Below are positions 28,811 through 39,269 of a stretch of 64,000 nucleotides of DNA, one piece after another. Source of the stretch: CAVTWD01 sp963738325 (GTDB lineage: Bacteria; Actinomycetota; Acidimicrobiia; Acidimicrobiales; Ilumatobacteraceae); the NCBI GenBank assembly GCA_963738325.1, contig CAVTWD010000001.1, positions 62,001 to 126,000 of the forward strand, given 5' to 3'. The translations under genes were made by a program, and so were the position numbers. Numbering within the stretch: position 1 is the first letter of the stretch; every line of letters starts with the position of its first letter. The notes below the pieces were generated by a model that saw only the letters and a program-made list of their open reading frames with translations, ran no database searches and was not told the origin of the DNA.

Positions 28811-28836
28811 CGAAGGGGGAAGCAGACCTTCCCCCG
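28811..28836. terminator. hairpin between converging ALDH and add genes
   Basis: GGGGGAAG at 28815-28822 pairs with CTTCCCCC at 28828-28835 around a five-base loop. The hairpin occupies the 40-base gap between two converging stops. It is the shortest of three related hairpins (see 47739 and 57362). No T-tract follows on either strand. Confidence 0.6.
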
Positions 28837-28845
28837 TTGGCTCTT

Positions 28846-29941
28846 TCACATGACGGCCACGCCGAGGGCGTCTACCTTCATGAGCGCGTACTGGGGCTTG
28901 ATGCGTTCGTTGATGAGCCGCAGCCGTTCGTCGAAGGGCGCGAATGCGCTCTTGACGGCGTTGACCGTGAGCCACTCGAAATCGTCCCAGCCGTAGCCGA
29001 AGGCGTCGCGGAGCTGGCTGAACTCTTTGGTCATCGACGTGTCGCTCATCAGCCGGTTGTCGGTGTTGACGGTGACCCGGAAGCGGAGCCGGCGCAGCAG
29101 CCCGATGGGGTGGTCGACGACAGCCTCCACCACGCCCGTGTGCACGTTCGACGTCGGGCACATCTCCAGCGGGATGCGGCGGTCGCGCACGTAGGCGGCA
29201 AGACGACCGAGGCGGTACTGCCCGGCGACGGCGCTGACGTCGTCGGCGATCCGCACGCCGTGGCCCAGCCGCTCCGCTCCGCACCACTGCAACGCCTCCC
29301 AGATCGACGGCAAGCCGAAGGCCTCGCCCGGCGTGGATGGTGGCGTGGAAGTTCTCGCGCTGCACGTACTGGAAGGCGTCGAGGTGGCGGGTCGGGGGAT
29401 GACCGGCCTCGGCGCCGGCGATGTCGAAGCCGACCACGCCGGCATCCCGCCAACGCACGGCCAGCTCCGCGATCTCGAGGCTACGAGCAGCCGTCCGCAT
29501 CGCCGACAGCAACGCGTAGATGGTGAGGCTCGTGCCGGCCGCGACCCGCCGGAAACCCTCGAGGACGGCGTCGACGACTTCGTCGAGTGTCAACCCGGCA
29601 TCGAGATGCTGCTCGGGCGCGAAGCGCACCTCCGCGTAGACCACACCGTCGGCGGCGAGATCTTCCGCGCACTCGGCCGCCACTCGCACGATGGCGTCGC
29701 GCTCCTGCATCACGCCCACCGTGTGGGCGAAGGTCTCGAGGTACAGGACGAGGTCGTTGCGCCGGGCGCCCCGATGGAACCAGCGTGACAGCTCGGCGAC
29801 GTCGGTGGTGGGGAGATGGGTGTAGCCGTACTCCGAAGCCAGCTCGATGACCGTCGCCGCCCGCACGCCCCCATCGAGATGATCGTGGAGGAGGGCCTTG
29901 GGTGCCCGTCGCAGGGCGTCATCCGACGGGCGGTCGCTCAC
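28846..29941 (-). CDS. add: adenosine deaminase Add (one frameshift)
   Basis: The start is GTG 29941, eight bases after TAGGGT. Restored length is about 364 residues. Zinc and active-site motifs: LHDHLDGGVR (metal His pair), VVYAEVRFAPEQH, GFDIAGAEAG, the HAGE motif with the catalytic Glu, LGHGVRIADD, CPTSNVHTG and NTDNRLMS (metal Asp). One extra G near 29330 breaks the frame exactly at HAGE; the rest reads cleanly in the next frame to 28846. The enzyme deaminates adenosine and deoxyadenosine. It diverges from the uridine phosphorylase gene, with the second 20-bp operator copy between them. Confidence 0.9.
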
Positions 29942-29955
29942 GAGCTCCGACCCTA
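29942..29955 (-). promoter_or_regulatory. leaderless -10 of add
   Basis: On the minus strand TAGGGT is followed by CGGAGCTC and the GTG start. Confidence 0.5.
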
Positions 29956-30039
29956 CCGGCCCGGTCCTCGGCACCACCGACCGGGATCTCGCCGCCGTCC
30001 CCGCGAGCATTCCGCGCGGCTGAGCGGCGTCCTACGACG

Positions 30040-30059
30040 TCCAACCGCGTCAGATCACG
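30040..30059 (+). promoter_or_regulatory. copy 2 of shared 20-bp operator candidate (add/udp)
   Basis: TCCAACCGCGTCAGATCACG is identical over 20 bases to the minus-strand reading of 25393-25412. It ends five bases before the udp -10 (TAACTT, 30065), so it would cover the -35 region and block polymerase if bound. Confidence 0.65.
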
Positions 30060-30064
30060 CAGGG

Positions 30065-30078
30065 TAACTTCGCCCGCC
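30065..30078 (+). promoter_or_regulatory. leaderless -10 of the uridine phosphorylase gene
   Basis: TAACTT is followed by eight bases and the GTG at 30079. Confidence 0.45.
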
Positions 30079-30863
30079 GTGGCCGCGCTTTACCACCTCG
30101 GGTTCGGGCGGGCCGACGTGCCCGAGAGCCCGACGATGGCGCTGCTGTCGGGCGACCCCGACCGCTAGCGACTCATCGCCGAGGACTACTTGGAGACCGC
30201 GCGGCCCCTCGGTGCGAACCGTGGCCTCGACTCCTACCTCGCCCACGTCCCGGAGGGCGCGCCGGTCGTGTGCGCCACGAGCGGGATGGGCGCCCCGTCT
30301 CTGAGCATCGTCGTCAACGAGCTGGCCCAGGTGGGGATCACGACGATCATCCGCATCGGCACGAGCGGTTCGATCCAACCCCGGGTGAGGGTCGGCGAGG
30401 TGGTGATCAGCTCGTCGTCGCTCTGTCGCCAAGGCGCGGCCGACGACATCGCCCCGCCCGAGTTCCCGGCCGCGGCGGATCCATTTCTCACCGTCGAGCT
30501 GGCCGAGGGCCGCTCGAGAGCAAGGAGTCCCGTATCACGTGGGGGTCACGGCCTCCACCGACACCTTCTTCGAGGGCCAGGAGCGCAGCGCGTCGTCGGC
30601 CAACCCCTCACTCCTGCGCCGGTTGGAGGGGATCACCGACGAGTATCGCCGCCTCGGCGTCCTCAACTACGAGATGGAGGCCGGGACCCTCTTCAAGATG
30701 GGTCTCGTGTACGGCTTCGCCGCCGGCTGTGTGTGCGCCATCATCGCCCAGCGCGACGAGGACGAGGAGCCGCGTCTCGAGGCCAAGGCGGTGGCCCTGG
30801 ACCGTGCCATCGACGGTGGCCGTGGCCGCGGCCGCGGCCTGGGCGCGCTGGCGCGAGACGTGA
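30079..30863 (+). pseudogene. udp: uridine/nucleoside phosphorylase with in-frame TAG and two frameshifts
   Basis: GTG 30079 begins VAALYHLGFGRADVPESPTM, then MALLSGDPDR is followed at once by TAG (30166-30168) where the frame otherwise continues RLIAEDYLETARPLG. Phosphate and nucleoside motifs of the PNP/UDP family follow: SGMGAPSLSIVVNEL, IIRIGTSGSIQP, GEVVISSSSL. An extra G near 30510 shifts to HVGVTASTDTFFEGQ and the substrate motif NYEMEAGTLFKMG; a second near 30815 restores the tail to a stop at 30863. Length, about 260 residues, is normal. Nonsense plus two indels could be real inactivation, but neighbours show the same indel type, so sequence error is as likely. It would split uridine to uracil (for Upp) and ribose-1-phosphate. 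Confidence 0.75.
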
Positions 30864-30887
30864 GCAGTTGCCCCGTCCGTGCTTCGC

Positions 30888-31307
30888 TCAACCCTCGGTG
30901 CGCCCGGCCATCGAGCTCTCGTCGAAGGCACCGGGTAGCAGGTCGGCCAGGGGCCGGACGGTGCCGTCGCCGTCGACGAGGCAACCGGGCCCTCCGTGCT
31001 CCCACAGGAGTTGGCGGCAGCGCCCGCACGGCATCACCGGCGCGCCGTCCCCCGCGACCGTCACGACGGCCACGAGACGCCCCCCTCCTCCCGCCGCCAG
31101 CTCCGACACGAGCCCGCACTCGGCGCACAGGGTGAGCCCGTAGGACGCGTTCTCCACGTTGCAGGCGGCGATGGTGCGGCCGTCGTCGACCAATCCGGCG
31201 GCGCCGACATGGAAGTGCGAGTACGGGGCGTAGGCCCGTTGCGCGGTGGCCGTGGCGAGGGCCCGGAGGGCGAACCAGTCGACGGCTGGGCCTGGCGGCT
31301 CGCTCAC
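30888..31307 (-). CDS. cdd: cytidine deaminase Cdd
   Basis: The 139-residue protein starts at GTG 31307, within a 14-bp tandem repeat. The zinc-enzyme motifs are intact: SHFHVGAAGL, ACNVENASYGLTLCAECGLV (zinc Cys and catalytic Glu in CAE) and MPCGRCRQLLWE (two zinc Cys). It is the homotetrameric short form and turns cytidine and deoxycytidine into uridine and deoxyuridine. It is the last gene of the minus-strand transporter operon, 25 bases after the second permease, linking uptake directly to salvage. Confidence 0.93.
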   Translation of the reverse strand: MSEPPGPAVDWFALRALATATAQRAYAPYSHFHVGAAGLVDDGRTIAACNVENASYGLTLCAECGLVSELAAGGGGRLVAVVTVAGDGAPVMPCGRCRQLLWEHGGPGCLVDGDGTVRPLADLLPGAFDESSMAGRTEG

Positions 31308-31340
31308 TCGGTCTCGCTCACTCGGTCTCGCTCACTCGGT
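31299..31340. repeat. three perfect 14-bp tandem copies at a stop/start junction
   Basis: CTCGCTCACTCGGT is repeated exactly at 31299, 31313 and 31327. On the minus strand each copy contains GAGTGAGCGAG, so it carries both the TGA used by the upstream permease gene (31332-31334) and a GTG of the kind used as the cdd start (31307). The duplication moved the permease stop away from the cdd start by whole repeat units. Confidence 0.9.
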
Positions 31341-32635
31341 CTGGCCCTTGAACCACGGGCGACCCTCGGCGGCCGGCGGCCGGAGCCGTTGCGAGGCGAA
31401 GGCCAACACGATCAACGTGACGACGTAGGGCGTGACGTACACGATCTTGTTGTCGACCGTCGTGGTCCTCTCGTAGTACATCAGAGCCCCGGCGGCCAGG
31501 ATCATGAGGGCGAACGCCTGCGGGATCTTCTTGCGCACGAGCAGCACCACGCCCACGCCGGAGAACAGAATGCCCCCGATGAGGAACAGCGCGCCGACCG
31601 CTTCGTTGCTCACGAGGGTGAGGGACTGCGCGTAGGCGAAGAGCCCGGCGCCGCTGGCGATGCCGAGGGGCCGCCAGTTGCCGAAGATGAGCGCGGCCAG
31701 GCCTTGGAAGCCACGACCGGCCACCTGATCCTGGTTGTACGCCTGGATGTCGATGGCCAGCCAGGCCCCCCCGAGGCCGGCGAGGGCGCCGGAGATGAGC
31801 GTCCCGAGGTATCGCATCCGGTACACCGAGACGCCGAGCGAGTCGGCCGCGGACGGCTTCTCGCCGGCCGAGCGCAGCCGGAGCCCGAAGACGGTGCGCC
31901 AGAGGACGAAGAAGGAGATCGGCACGAGGAGGAGGGCGATCAACGTGTCGTACGACATGTCCTTGGTGAAGCCCTCGAGGAAGCCGGCGAGGTCGGAGAT
32001 CCAGAACCAGCCCTGGTCGTTGAGCCAGCCGAGGAAGTCGGGGTCTTCCAGCCGAACAGCGTGCCCCCGGCGAGGAAGGGGACGGAGAAGTGACCGATGG
32101 TGGAAGCCATGGTGGGCGAGTTGGTGACCGACCCGTCGGCCTGGCCCACGAAGATCTCGCTCGACAGGAAACGCGTGACGCCGGGGGCGATGAGGTTGAT
32201 GGCGATGCCGGCGACGATCTGGTCGACGCCGAAGGTGACGGTGGCGATGCCGAGGACGAGGCCGCCGAGCATGCCGCCGATGGCGCCGAACAACAGCGCG
32301 GCCCAGGGCCCGTACTGCCAACCGGCCCAGCCCGCGAACCACGTGCCCATCACCATCATGCCGTCGAGGCCGATGTTCACGATCCCGGAGCGCTCCGAGT
32401 ACAGGCCGCCGAGACCGGCGAACAGGATGGGAGCCATCGCTGCCACCGCGGCGATGAACGTGGAGCCCGCGGTGAGCCCGGGTACGTCGGCGATGATGCG
32501 CACCGCGGAGAACAGGGCGATGGTGAGCGCCCCGAGCACCGCCAGGCGGCTCCAGCGGTTGGTGGGCAGGCTGATCGGCAGGCGACCGTTCAGGGCGGGG
32601 GGCGGCGCCTCGGTGGTCGGCAAGGTGGCGGTCAC
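31332..32635 (-). CDS. BMP-type nucleoside ABC transporter permease 2 (one frameshift)
   Basis: The start is ATG 32635, overlapping the stop of permease 1 (ATGA). About 434 residues with some ten transmembrane helices; AAMAPILFAGLGGLYSERSGIVNIGLDGMM is the characteristic segment of RbsC/YufQ-like permeases, and the EAA-like loop region around DTLIALLLVPISFFVLW and SVYRMRYLGTLISGALAGLGG is present. A one-base loss near 32055 breaks the frame after LFGWK; the rest continues to 31332. A charged C-terminal tail with several extra helices makes it longer than usual. With permease 1 it forms the membrane channel of the importer. Confidence 0.85.
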
Positions 32636-33759
32636 GACGCCGCCGCCTGGGGCACGACGATGCCGGTCGCCTCGCCGCCGGTGCGGGCCGCCGCCTCACG
32701 GACCACGAGCCGCAGGCGGTAGCGGCGGACGACCTCGAAGGCGATGACCGCGGTGAGGAGCAGGGTGCCTTGGAGGATGCGCCCGATCTCCTGGGGCACT
32801 CCGACCGAGTTGAGGTTCTGCGAGGCGCGTTCGAGCCCGGCCCACACGAACGCGGCGACGGCGATGCCCGCGGGGTTGTTCCGCCCGAGCAGTGCGACGG
32901 CGATGCCGGTGAACCCGATGCCGGTCGGGAAGGTGTCGCCGAACTTGTGGATGTCCGACAGGAGCGGGCCCATGCCCGCCAGCCCGGCCACTGCCCCCGA
33001 GAGGAGCATCGTCTTCAGGATCATGGCCTTCGGGTTGATGCCAGACGCTCGCGCCGCGTTCGGGGTTGCCGCCCGATGTCCGCAGGTCGAAACCGAAGCG
33101 GGTGCGCCAGATGACGACGTAGAACAGCACCCCGATCGCGGCGGCGAACAGCACCATGCTCTGCAACGTGGTGCCCTTGGGCAGGTCGATCCCGATCTTG
33201 GACAAGAGCTCGTTGAGCGAGGGGAGCCAGCCCGAGTGGGGCAGCTGGTCGGTCTCGGCTTGCAGATTCACCGAGGGGTTGCGGAAGTAGTTGGCGAGCA
33301 GGTAGGCGCTCAAGCCGGTGGCGATGAAGTTCAACATGATCGTCGAGACGACCTCGTTGACACCCCGGGTGACCTTCAAGATCCCGGCGATGCTGGCGTA
33401 GGCCGCCCCCGTGGTCATCGCCACCACGAGGAGCAGGCTGATCTCCATGAAGGCAGGCAGGTGGACGGCGGCGCCGACGGCGGCGGCCATCAGCGCGGCG
33501 AGGCGGTACTGGCCGTCGACGCCGATGTTGAACAGGTTCATCTTGAAGCCGATGGCCACGGCGCAGCCCGCGATGTAGTAGGGGACGGCCCGGTTGATGA
33601 TCGCCACGATCGAATCGGCGGTGGTGGCGTAGTCCCACATGGCCTGGAAGGCGTCGATCGCGCTGTGGCCGCTGAGCACCAGGGCGATGGACGAGATCAG
33701 CAGGGCGGAGACGCCGGCGATGACGGGGGCGGCCAACCAGAGCAGGACGCCGCGGAGCT

Positions 33760-33763
<4 letters not shown>
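32632..33763 (-). CDS. BMP-type nucleoside ABC transporter permease 1 (one frameshift)
   Basis: The start is GTG 33763, overlapping the ATPase stop position. About 377 residues. GFKMNLFNIGVDGQYRLAALMAA matches the conserved permease motif of the YufP/RbsC group, and VNEVVSTIMLNFIATGLSAYLL with the LPKGTTLQ periplasmic stretch follows. An indel near 33060 breaks the frame within the loop SGGNPERG; the rest (MILKTMLLSGAVAGLAGMGP ... VVRRYRLRLVVRE) runs to 32632. It pairs with permease 2. Confidence 0.85.
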
Positions 33764-35304
<1,541 letters not shown>

Positions 35305-35409
35305 GCCGTGCCGCCGGGTCGAGCGCCCGATCCCCTCCCCGGAGCGCGCCACGAGGTGCCGACGCTCGCTGCCGGCACCTCGGGACGCACGTAGGTCAGG
35401 CCCTTCGGA

Positions 35410-36626
35410 TCAGGATGACGGCTTGGTGGGCACCTTGATCTTGCCGCTGATGATGTCGGCCTTCATCTGCTCGATGGTGCCGGCGTACTTGTTGATGTCG
35501 GGGTTGCTCGCCGCGTACCCGACGCCGTTGTTCTCGAGGTCGTAGTTCTTGACCTCGCCCTTGAACTTGCCGTTCAGCGTGTCGGCGATGGCCTCGTACG
35601 TCGCCACGTCGACCCGCTTCAACGCCGACGTGAGGACATAGGGCTTCTCGTCGGCCGAGACCGTCTGGTACTGGTCGCTGTCCACGCCGATCGCATAGAT
35701 GTCGCCGGGCTTCTTGCCGCTCTCGCGCGGCCGCCTGGAACAAGCCGTTGCCCGAGCTGCCGGCGGCGGCGTAGATCACGTCGATGCCGCCGTCGAACAT
35801 GGCCTTGGCCGACCGCCTTGCCCTTGGCCGGGTCGGTGAAGCCGGTGAAGTCGGGCGGCTGCGTCAGGTACTGGTCCTTGATGATGGCATCCGGGTTGAC
35901 GGCCTTGACCCCGGCGTCGAAGCCGGCCTGGAAGTCCTTGATGAGGTCGTTCTCGACGCCTCCGATGAAGCCGACCTTGCCGCTCTTGGAGGCGCACGCC
36001 GCGGCGACGCCGACGAGGAAGCTCGACTGCTCGGCGGCGAACACCATCGACCGCGCGTTGGGCGCAAGAGTCGTGGTGGGCTTCCCATCCGAGCCAAGCG
36101 TGTAGACGATGCCGTCGATCTGGGCGTACTTCTGGTTCGGGTTCTGGGTGGCCGAGGCGTTGGTGTAGTCGTTCCACAAGAAGCCGACCGCGACGATCAG
36201 GTCGTTCTTGCCGACCATGGCCTTGATGCGGTCGGGCCGGTCACTGCCGTCGGGTGCGGTCGGCGTCGACTCGTTGCCGGTGATCCCGAAGTCGGCTTTG
36301 GCCTTGTCGAGGCCGGCGGCGGCGCCGTCGTTGAACGACTTGTCGCCGCGGCCGGTGAGGTCGAACAGCAGCCCGACGCTCTTCCCCGTCCCGTCGGCCG
36401 TCTGGGTGGGGATGGGGTTGTTGGTGGCCGTGCCAGGCTGGCACTTGCCGGAGCCTCCGCCGGTCGTGGTGGCCGCGCCGCCGGAAGTCGCGGCGGAGGC
36501 CGTCGTGCTCGCGCCCGCGGTGGTGGCGGCCGAACTGCTGTTCGAGCTGCTGCCGCAGGCCGCGGCCGCGAGCCCGAGCACCGACAGCAGCGCGATGGCG
36601 CTGACGTGCTTACGCCTTGAGCGCAT
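35410..36626 (-). CDS. BMP-family substrate-binding lipoprotein (two frameshifts)
   Basis: The start is ATG 36626, with GGGAGG upstream (a TTG one codon earlier is also possible). A lipoprotein signal ends in LAAAACG, followed by a Ser/Thr/Ala linker. The BMP (PnrA) domain shows SVGLLFDLTGRGDKSFNDGAAAGL, DLIVAVGFLWNDY, SFLVGVAAACASKSGKVGFIGG, DFQAGFDAGVKAVNPD and VIYAAAGSSGNGLFQAA. Indels near 35805 and 35725 break the frame, and the last part (PYVLTSALKRVDVATYEAI) ends at 35410. About 405 residues. PnrA-type proteins bind purine and pyrimidine nucleosides; with cdd and add nearby this fits. It heads the minus-strand operon. Confidence 0.9.
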
Positions 36627-36737
36627 CAAACTTTTCCTCCCCCGTCGTCAGGTAACGGCTAGACCATAGGCGAGGGCCGGACGGCGGGCAACGACCGGCG
36701 CGGCGGCGCCACATGGTCGCAACCACGGCGAAATAGT

Positions 36738-38090
36738 GTGATCGCCACTGTGCTTTTTCCGACCGTCGGCTTCGGGATCTTCCTGCCGCTCGTCTTCCTC
36801 GGGGCTTGGCTCCTGCATGCGTGGCCGGACCGTTGGCGGGCGTTCCTGCTGCTGGCCAGCCTCGTGTTCTTCGGATGGGCCGACTGGCGGGCCTGCGCCG
36901 CGCTCGCCGCCATCATCGCCGTCACCCACCTGGCGGCGCACCGGGTCAACCAGGGGGGCCAGGCCTCGGCCACCGGTTGGCTCGCGCTGCTCGCGGTCGT
37001 CCTCGTGGGCACGTTCGCGATCGTGGGACGGGCCGACATCGGCCGCTCGGCGTTCGGCGTGATGGTGCCCCTCGCCCTCGGCCTGCTCGTGCTGCGTTGC
37101 CTTGGCTACGTGCTCGACGTGCACCGCGGCGCCGTCGCTCCTGCACCCCTCGTCCACGCCGCGCTCGCCCTCTGCTTCTTCCCGCTCGTCCTCGCCGGGC
37201 CGCTCCCGCGCATGGACGAACTGTTGCCCCAGTTCGCGGCCGCCCCCGACCCTCGCCGCATCGAGGCGGTCCGCGCCTTTCGCGGCCTGGTCGTCGGTCT
37301 GTTCCTCTTGGTCGTGATCGGCCCGTACCTGAGCGCGCACCTGGTGACGCCCGTGATCGCCTCCCCGAGCGATCACAGCGCGCTCGAGGTGCTCTTCGCG
37401 ATGTACGGGGCCAGCGTCGAGCTGTTCGCTGAGCTGGCGGGCTACGCGGTCATGGCCATCGGGGTGGGGCTGTTGCTGGGCATCGAGCTGCCCGACAACT
37501 TCGATGCGCCCTTCGCGGCCGGCACCCTGCGCGCGTTCTGGCGGCGCTGGACGACGACGTTCTCGGCTTGGTTCCGCGACTACGTCTACGGGCCCCTGGG
37601 CGGCGGGCGGGGAGCGGTGGCAGTGCGGAACGTCATGATCACCTTCGTGCTCGCCGGCTTCTGGTTCATCGGCGGCTGGACGGGGTTGGTGTGGGGTCTC
37701 GGTATGGGCATCGCCCTGGCCGTCGAGCGGGCCGTCGTGGGCGATCGCGCTCGCTCCACCGCGAGTGCCGTCGTGGGGTGGATCGTGACGTTCAACGTGG
37801 TCGCCTTCGGCTGGCTCGTCGTGCGCGCGGGCGACCTCTCGACGGTGGGGGAGCTCCTCGGGCGGCTGGCCCACTGGGGACCGTCGCCGCTCGTGACCCC
37901 GCTGGTCGTGATCGTGATCGCGGGCATGGTGGCGGTGCAGTTCCTGCCCGAGCGGCTCGGGACGCTCGCCGACGCGGCCGTGTCACGGCTGCCGCTCGCC
38001 GGCCAGGCGGTCGCCGTGGCTGCCGCTCTCCTGTTGATCGACTCGCTCGGTCAGGGCCTGCTGGCCCCCGCCGTGCCGGCGAGGTTCTGA
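36738..38090 (+). CDS. MBOAT-family protein lacking the usual catalytic histidine
   Basis: The 450-residue protein starts at GTG 36738 and has about eleven transmembrane helices. AlgI/DltB-type landmarks are ELPDNFDAPFAAGTLRAFWRRWTTTFSAWFRDYVYGPLGG split over its centre. The segment that normally reads GLWHGANWTF in AlgI is AGFWFIGGWTGLVWG here, so the invariant catalytic His is Phe. The lack of the acceptor His suggests a non-acyltransferase or strongly altered enzyme. Its stop overlaps the ATG of a secreted SGNH protein; AlgI-AlgX and DltB-DltD pairs have the same logic, so an exported polymer-modification role is possible. Confidence 0.8.
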   Translation: MIATVLFPTVGFGIFLPLVFLGAWLLHAWPDRWRAFLLLASLVFFGWADWRACAALAAIIAVTHLAAHRVNQGGQASATGWLALLAVVLVGTFAIVGRADIGRSAFGVMVPLALGLLVLRCLGYVLDVHRGAVAPAPLVHAALALCFFPLVLAGPLPRMDELLPQFAAAPDPRRIEAVRAFRGLVVGLFLLVVIGPYLSAHLVTPVIASPSDHSALEVLFAMYGASVELFAELAGYAVMAIGVGLLLGIELPDNFDAPFAAGTLRAFWRRWTTTFSAWFRDYVYGPLGGGRGAVAVRNVMITFVLAGFWFIGGWTGLVWGLGMGIALAVERAVVGDRARSTASAVVGWIVTFNVVAFGWLVVRAGDLSTVGELLGRLAHWGPSPLVTPLVVIVIAGMVAVQFLPERLGTLADAAVSRLPLAGQAVAVAAALLLIDSLGQGLLAPAVPARF

Positions 38091-39190
38091 TGGCGCTGCA
38101 GGAGCTGCATCGTCCGGAGCCGCCGGCGCACGGACCTCCGGGCAAACCGCCTGGCCGCAGGATGCCGGCGGCGCGGGTGCTGATCATCGGCTCGGTCGCC
38201 CTCCTCCTCGCCGCCCTCCTCAACTCTTCGAGCCTCCTCGATCTGGCCAAGTCACAGCCCGCGGGATCCCGCTTGCGCTCCGTCGCCGTCGACCTCGCCA
38301 ATCCGCTCCACAGCTTCGCCGAGACCGTCGGTCTCACGAAGCCTCGTGAAGCCCTCGATCGGCTCTTCGGGCGCGACGACAAGGCCGCGGCCTCCGCGCC
38401 AACTACGACCGCGAGCGCCGCCTCCCCGACCACCGTCGCAGCGGCGGCGGCGCCCACCACGACCGCCCAATCGGGCACCTCGGCCGCTAGCGCGCCGGCC
38501 GCCTCCCCGGGCAGCACGCCGGCCGCATCCCCGGCCAGCACGGCGGCTGCCGCGCCCACCGGCACCGTCAGCCTGTTCGTCGCCGGCGACTCGATGGCGC
38601 AGGGCCTCGCCGTCACCCTCGGCCAGGACGCGGAGGACGCAGGCGGCTTCGACACCCACGTCCACGCGAAGGCCTCGACCGGGTTGACCCGACCCGACTA
38701 CTACGACTGGCCGGCGGCGCTGGCGGCGGACATGTCCACGTACTCGCCGAAGATCGTCGTCCTCATGTTCGGGGGTAACGACGGCCAACCCATCCAGGCA
38801 GCCGACGGGCAGTACTACCAAGTGAGTGATCCCGGTTGGTCCGCGGAGTACGGCGCCCGGGTGGGCGCGGTCATGGACCAACTCGGAAAGGGGGGCCGCA
38901 AGGTGGTGTGGGTGGGCGTCCCCGAGGCCAAGTCCGCCAACTTCACCGCCAGGCTGAAGGTGATCAACCAGGTGTTGCAGGCACAAGCCGCCACCCGACC
39001 TTGGGTCCGCTACGTCGACGCCTGGTCGCTGTTCTCAGCACCGGGGGGTGGCTACTCGGCGACGCTCGTCGACAGCGACGGCAAGGTCAAGCGCATGCGG
39101 ACCAAGGACGGCTACCACCTCACGATCGACGGGTACCGGCGCCTCGGCCGCGCCGTCTTCACCGCCGTCGAAGCGGCCCGGGCGTCCTGA
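38090..39190 (+). CDS. membrane-anchored SGNH/GDSL hydrolase, DUF459-like
   Basis: The start is ATG 38090 in a TGATG overlap with the MBOAT gene. The 366-residue protein has one N-terminal membrane helix (ARVLIIGSVALLLAALL), a low-complexity Ala/Thr/Ser/Pro linker from about residue 100 to 160, and an extracytoplasmic SGNH domain: block I FVAGDSMAQGL with the Ser nucleophile, block III VVLMFGGNDGQPI, and DGYHLTIDGYRRLG carrying the Asp-x-x-His pair. DUF459 proteins are thought to be periplasmic acyl-transferring or deacylating partners. Pairing with the atypical MBOAT is the only clue to substrate. Confidence 0.85.
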   Translation: MALQELHRPEPPAHGPPGKPPGRRMPAARVLIIGSVALLLAALLNSSSLLDLAKSQPAGSRLRSVAVDLANPLHSFAETVGLTKPREALDRLFGRDDKAAASAPTTTASAASPTTVAAAAAPTTTAQSGTSAASAPAASPGSTPAASPASTAAAAPTGTVSLFVAGDSMAQGLAVTLGQDAEDAGGFDTHVHAKASTGLTRPDYYDWPAALAADMSTYSPKIVVLMFGGNDGQPIQAADGQYYQVSDPGWSAEYGARVGAVMDQLGKGGRKVVWVGVPEAKSANFTARLKVINQVLQAQAATRPWVRYVDAWSLFSAPGGGYSATLVDSDGKVKRMRTKDGYHLTIDGYRRLGRAVFTAVEAARAS

Positions 39191-39231
39191 GCTTGCGCCC
39201 GCGCCGCGGGTTGCGGCACTCGCCGACGGCG

Positions 39232-39269
39232 GATCGGCCCTCAGGTCTGCGATCGGCCCTCAGGTCTGC
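39232..39269. repeat. two perfect 19-bp tandem copies over a stop codon
   Basis: The unit GATCGGCCCTCAGGTCTGC occurs at 39232-39250 and 39251-39269, with a decayed third start (GACCGGCCC). The enoyl-CoA hydratase stop at 39260-39262 lies inside the second copy. Confidence 0.9.

Noticed and set aside
30079..30863. Amber read-through or recoding at 30166
   Set aside because: The gene also has two indels, and no suppressor tRNA, downstream stem-loop or conserved context for recoding is visible.
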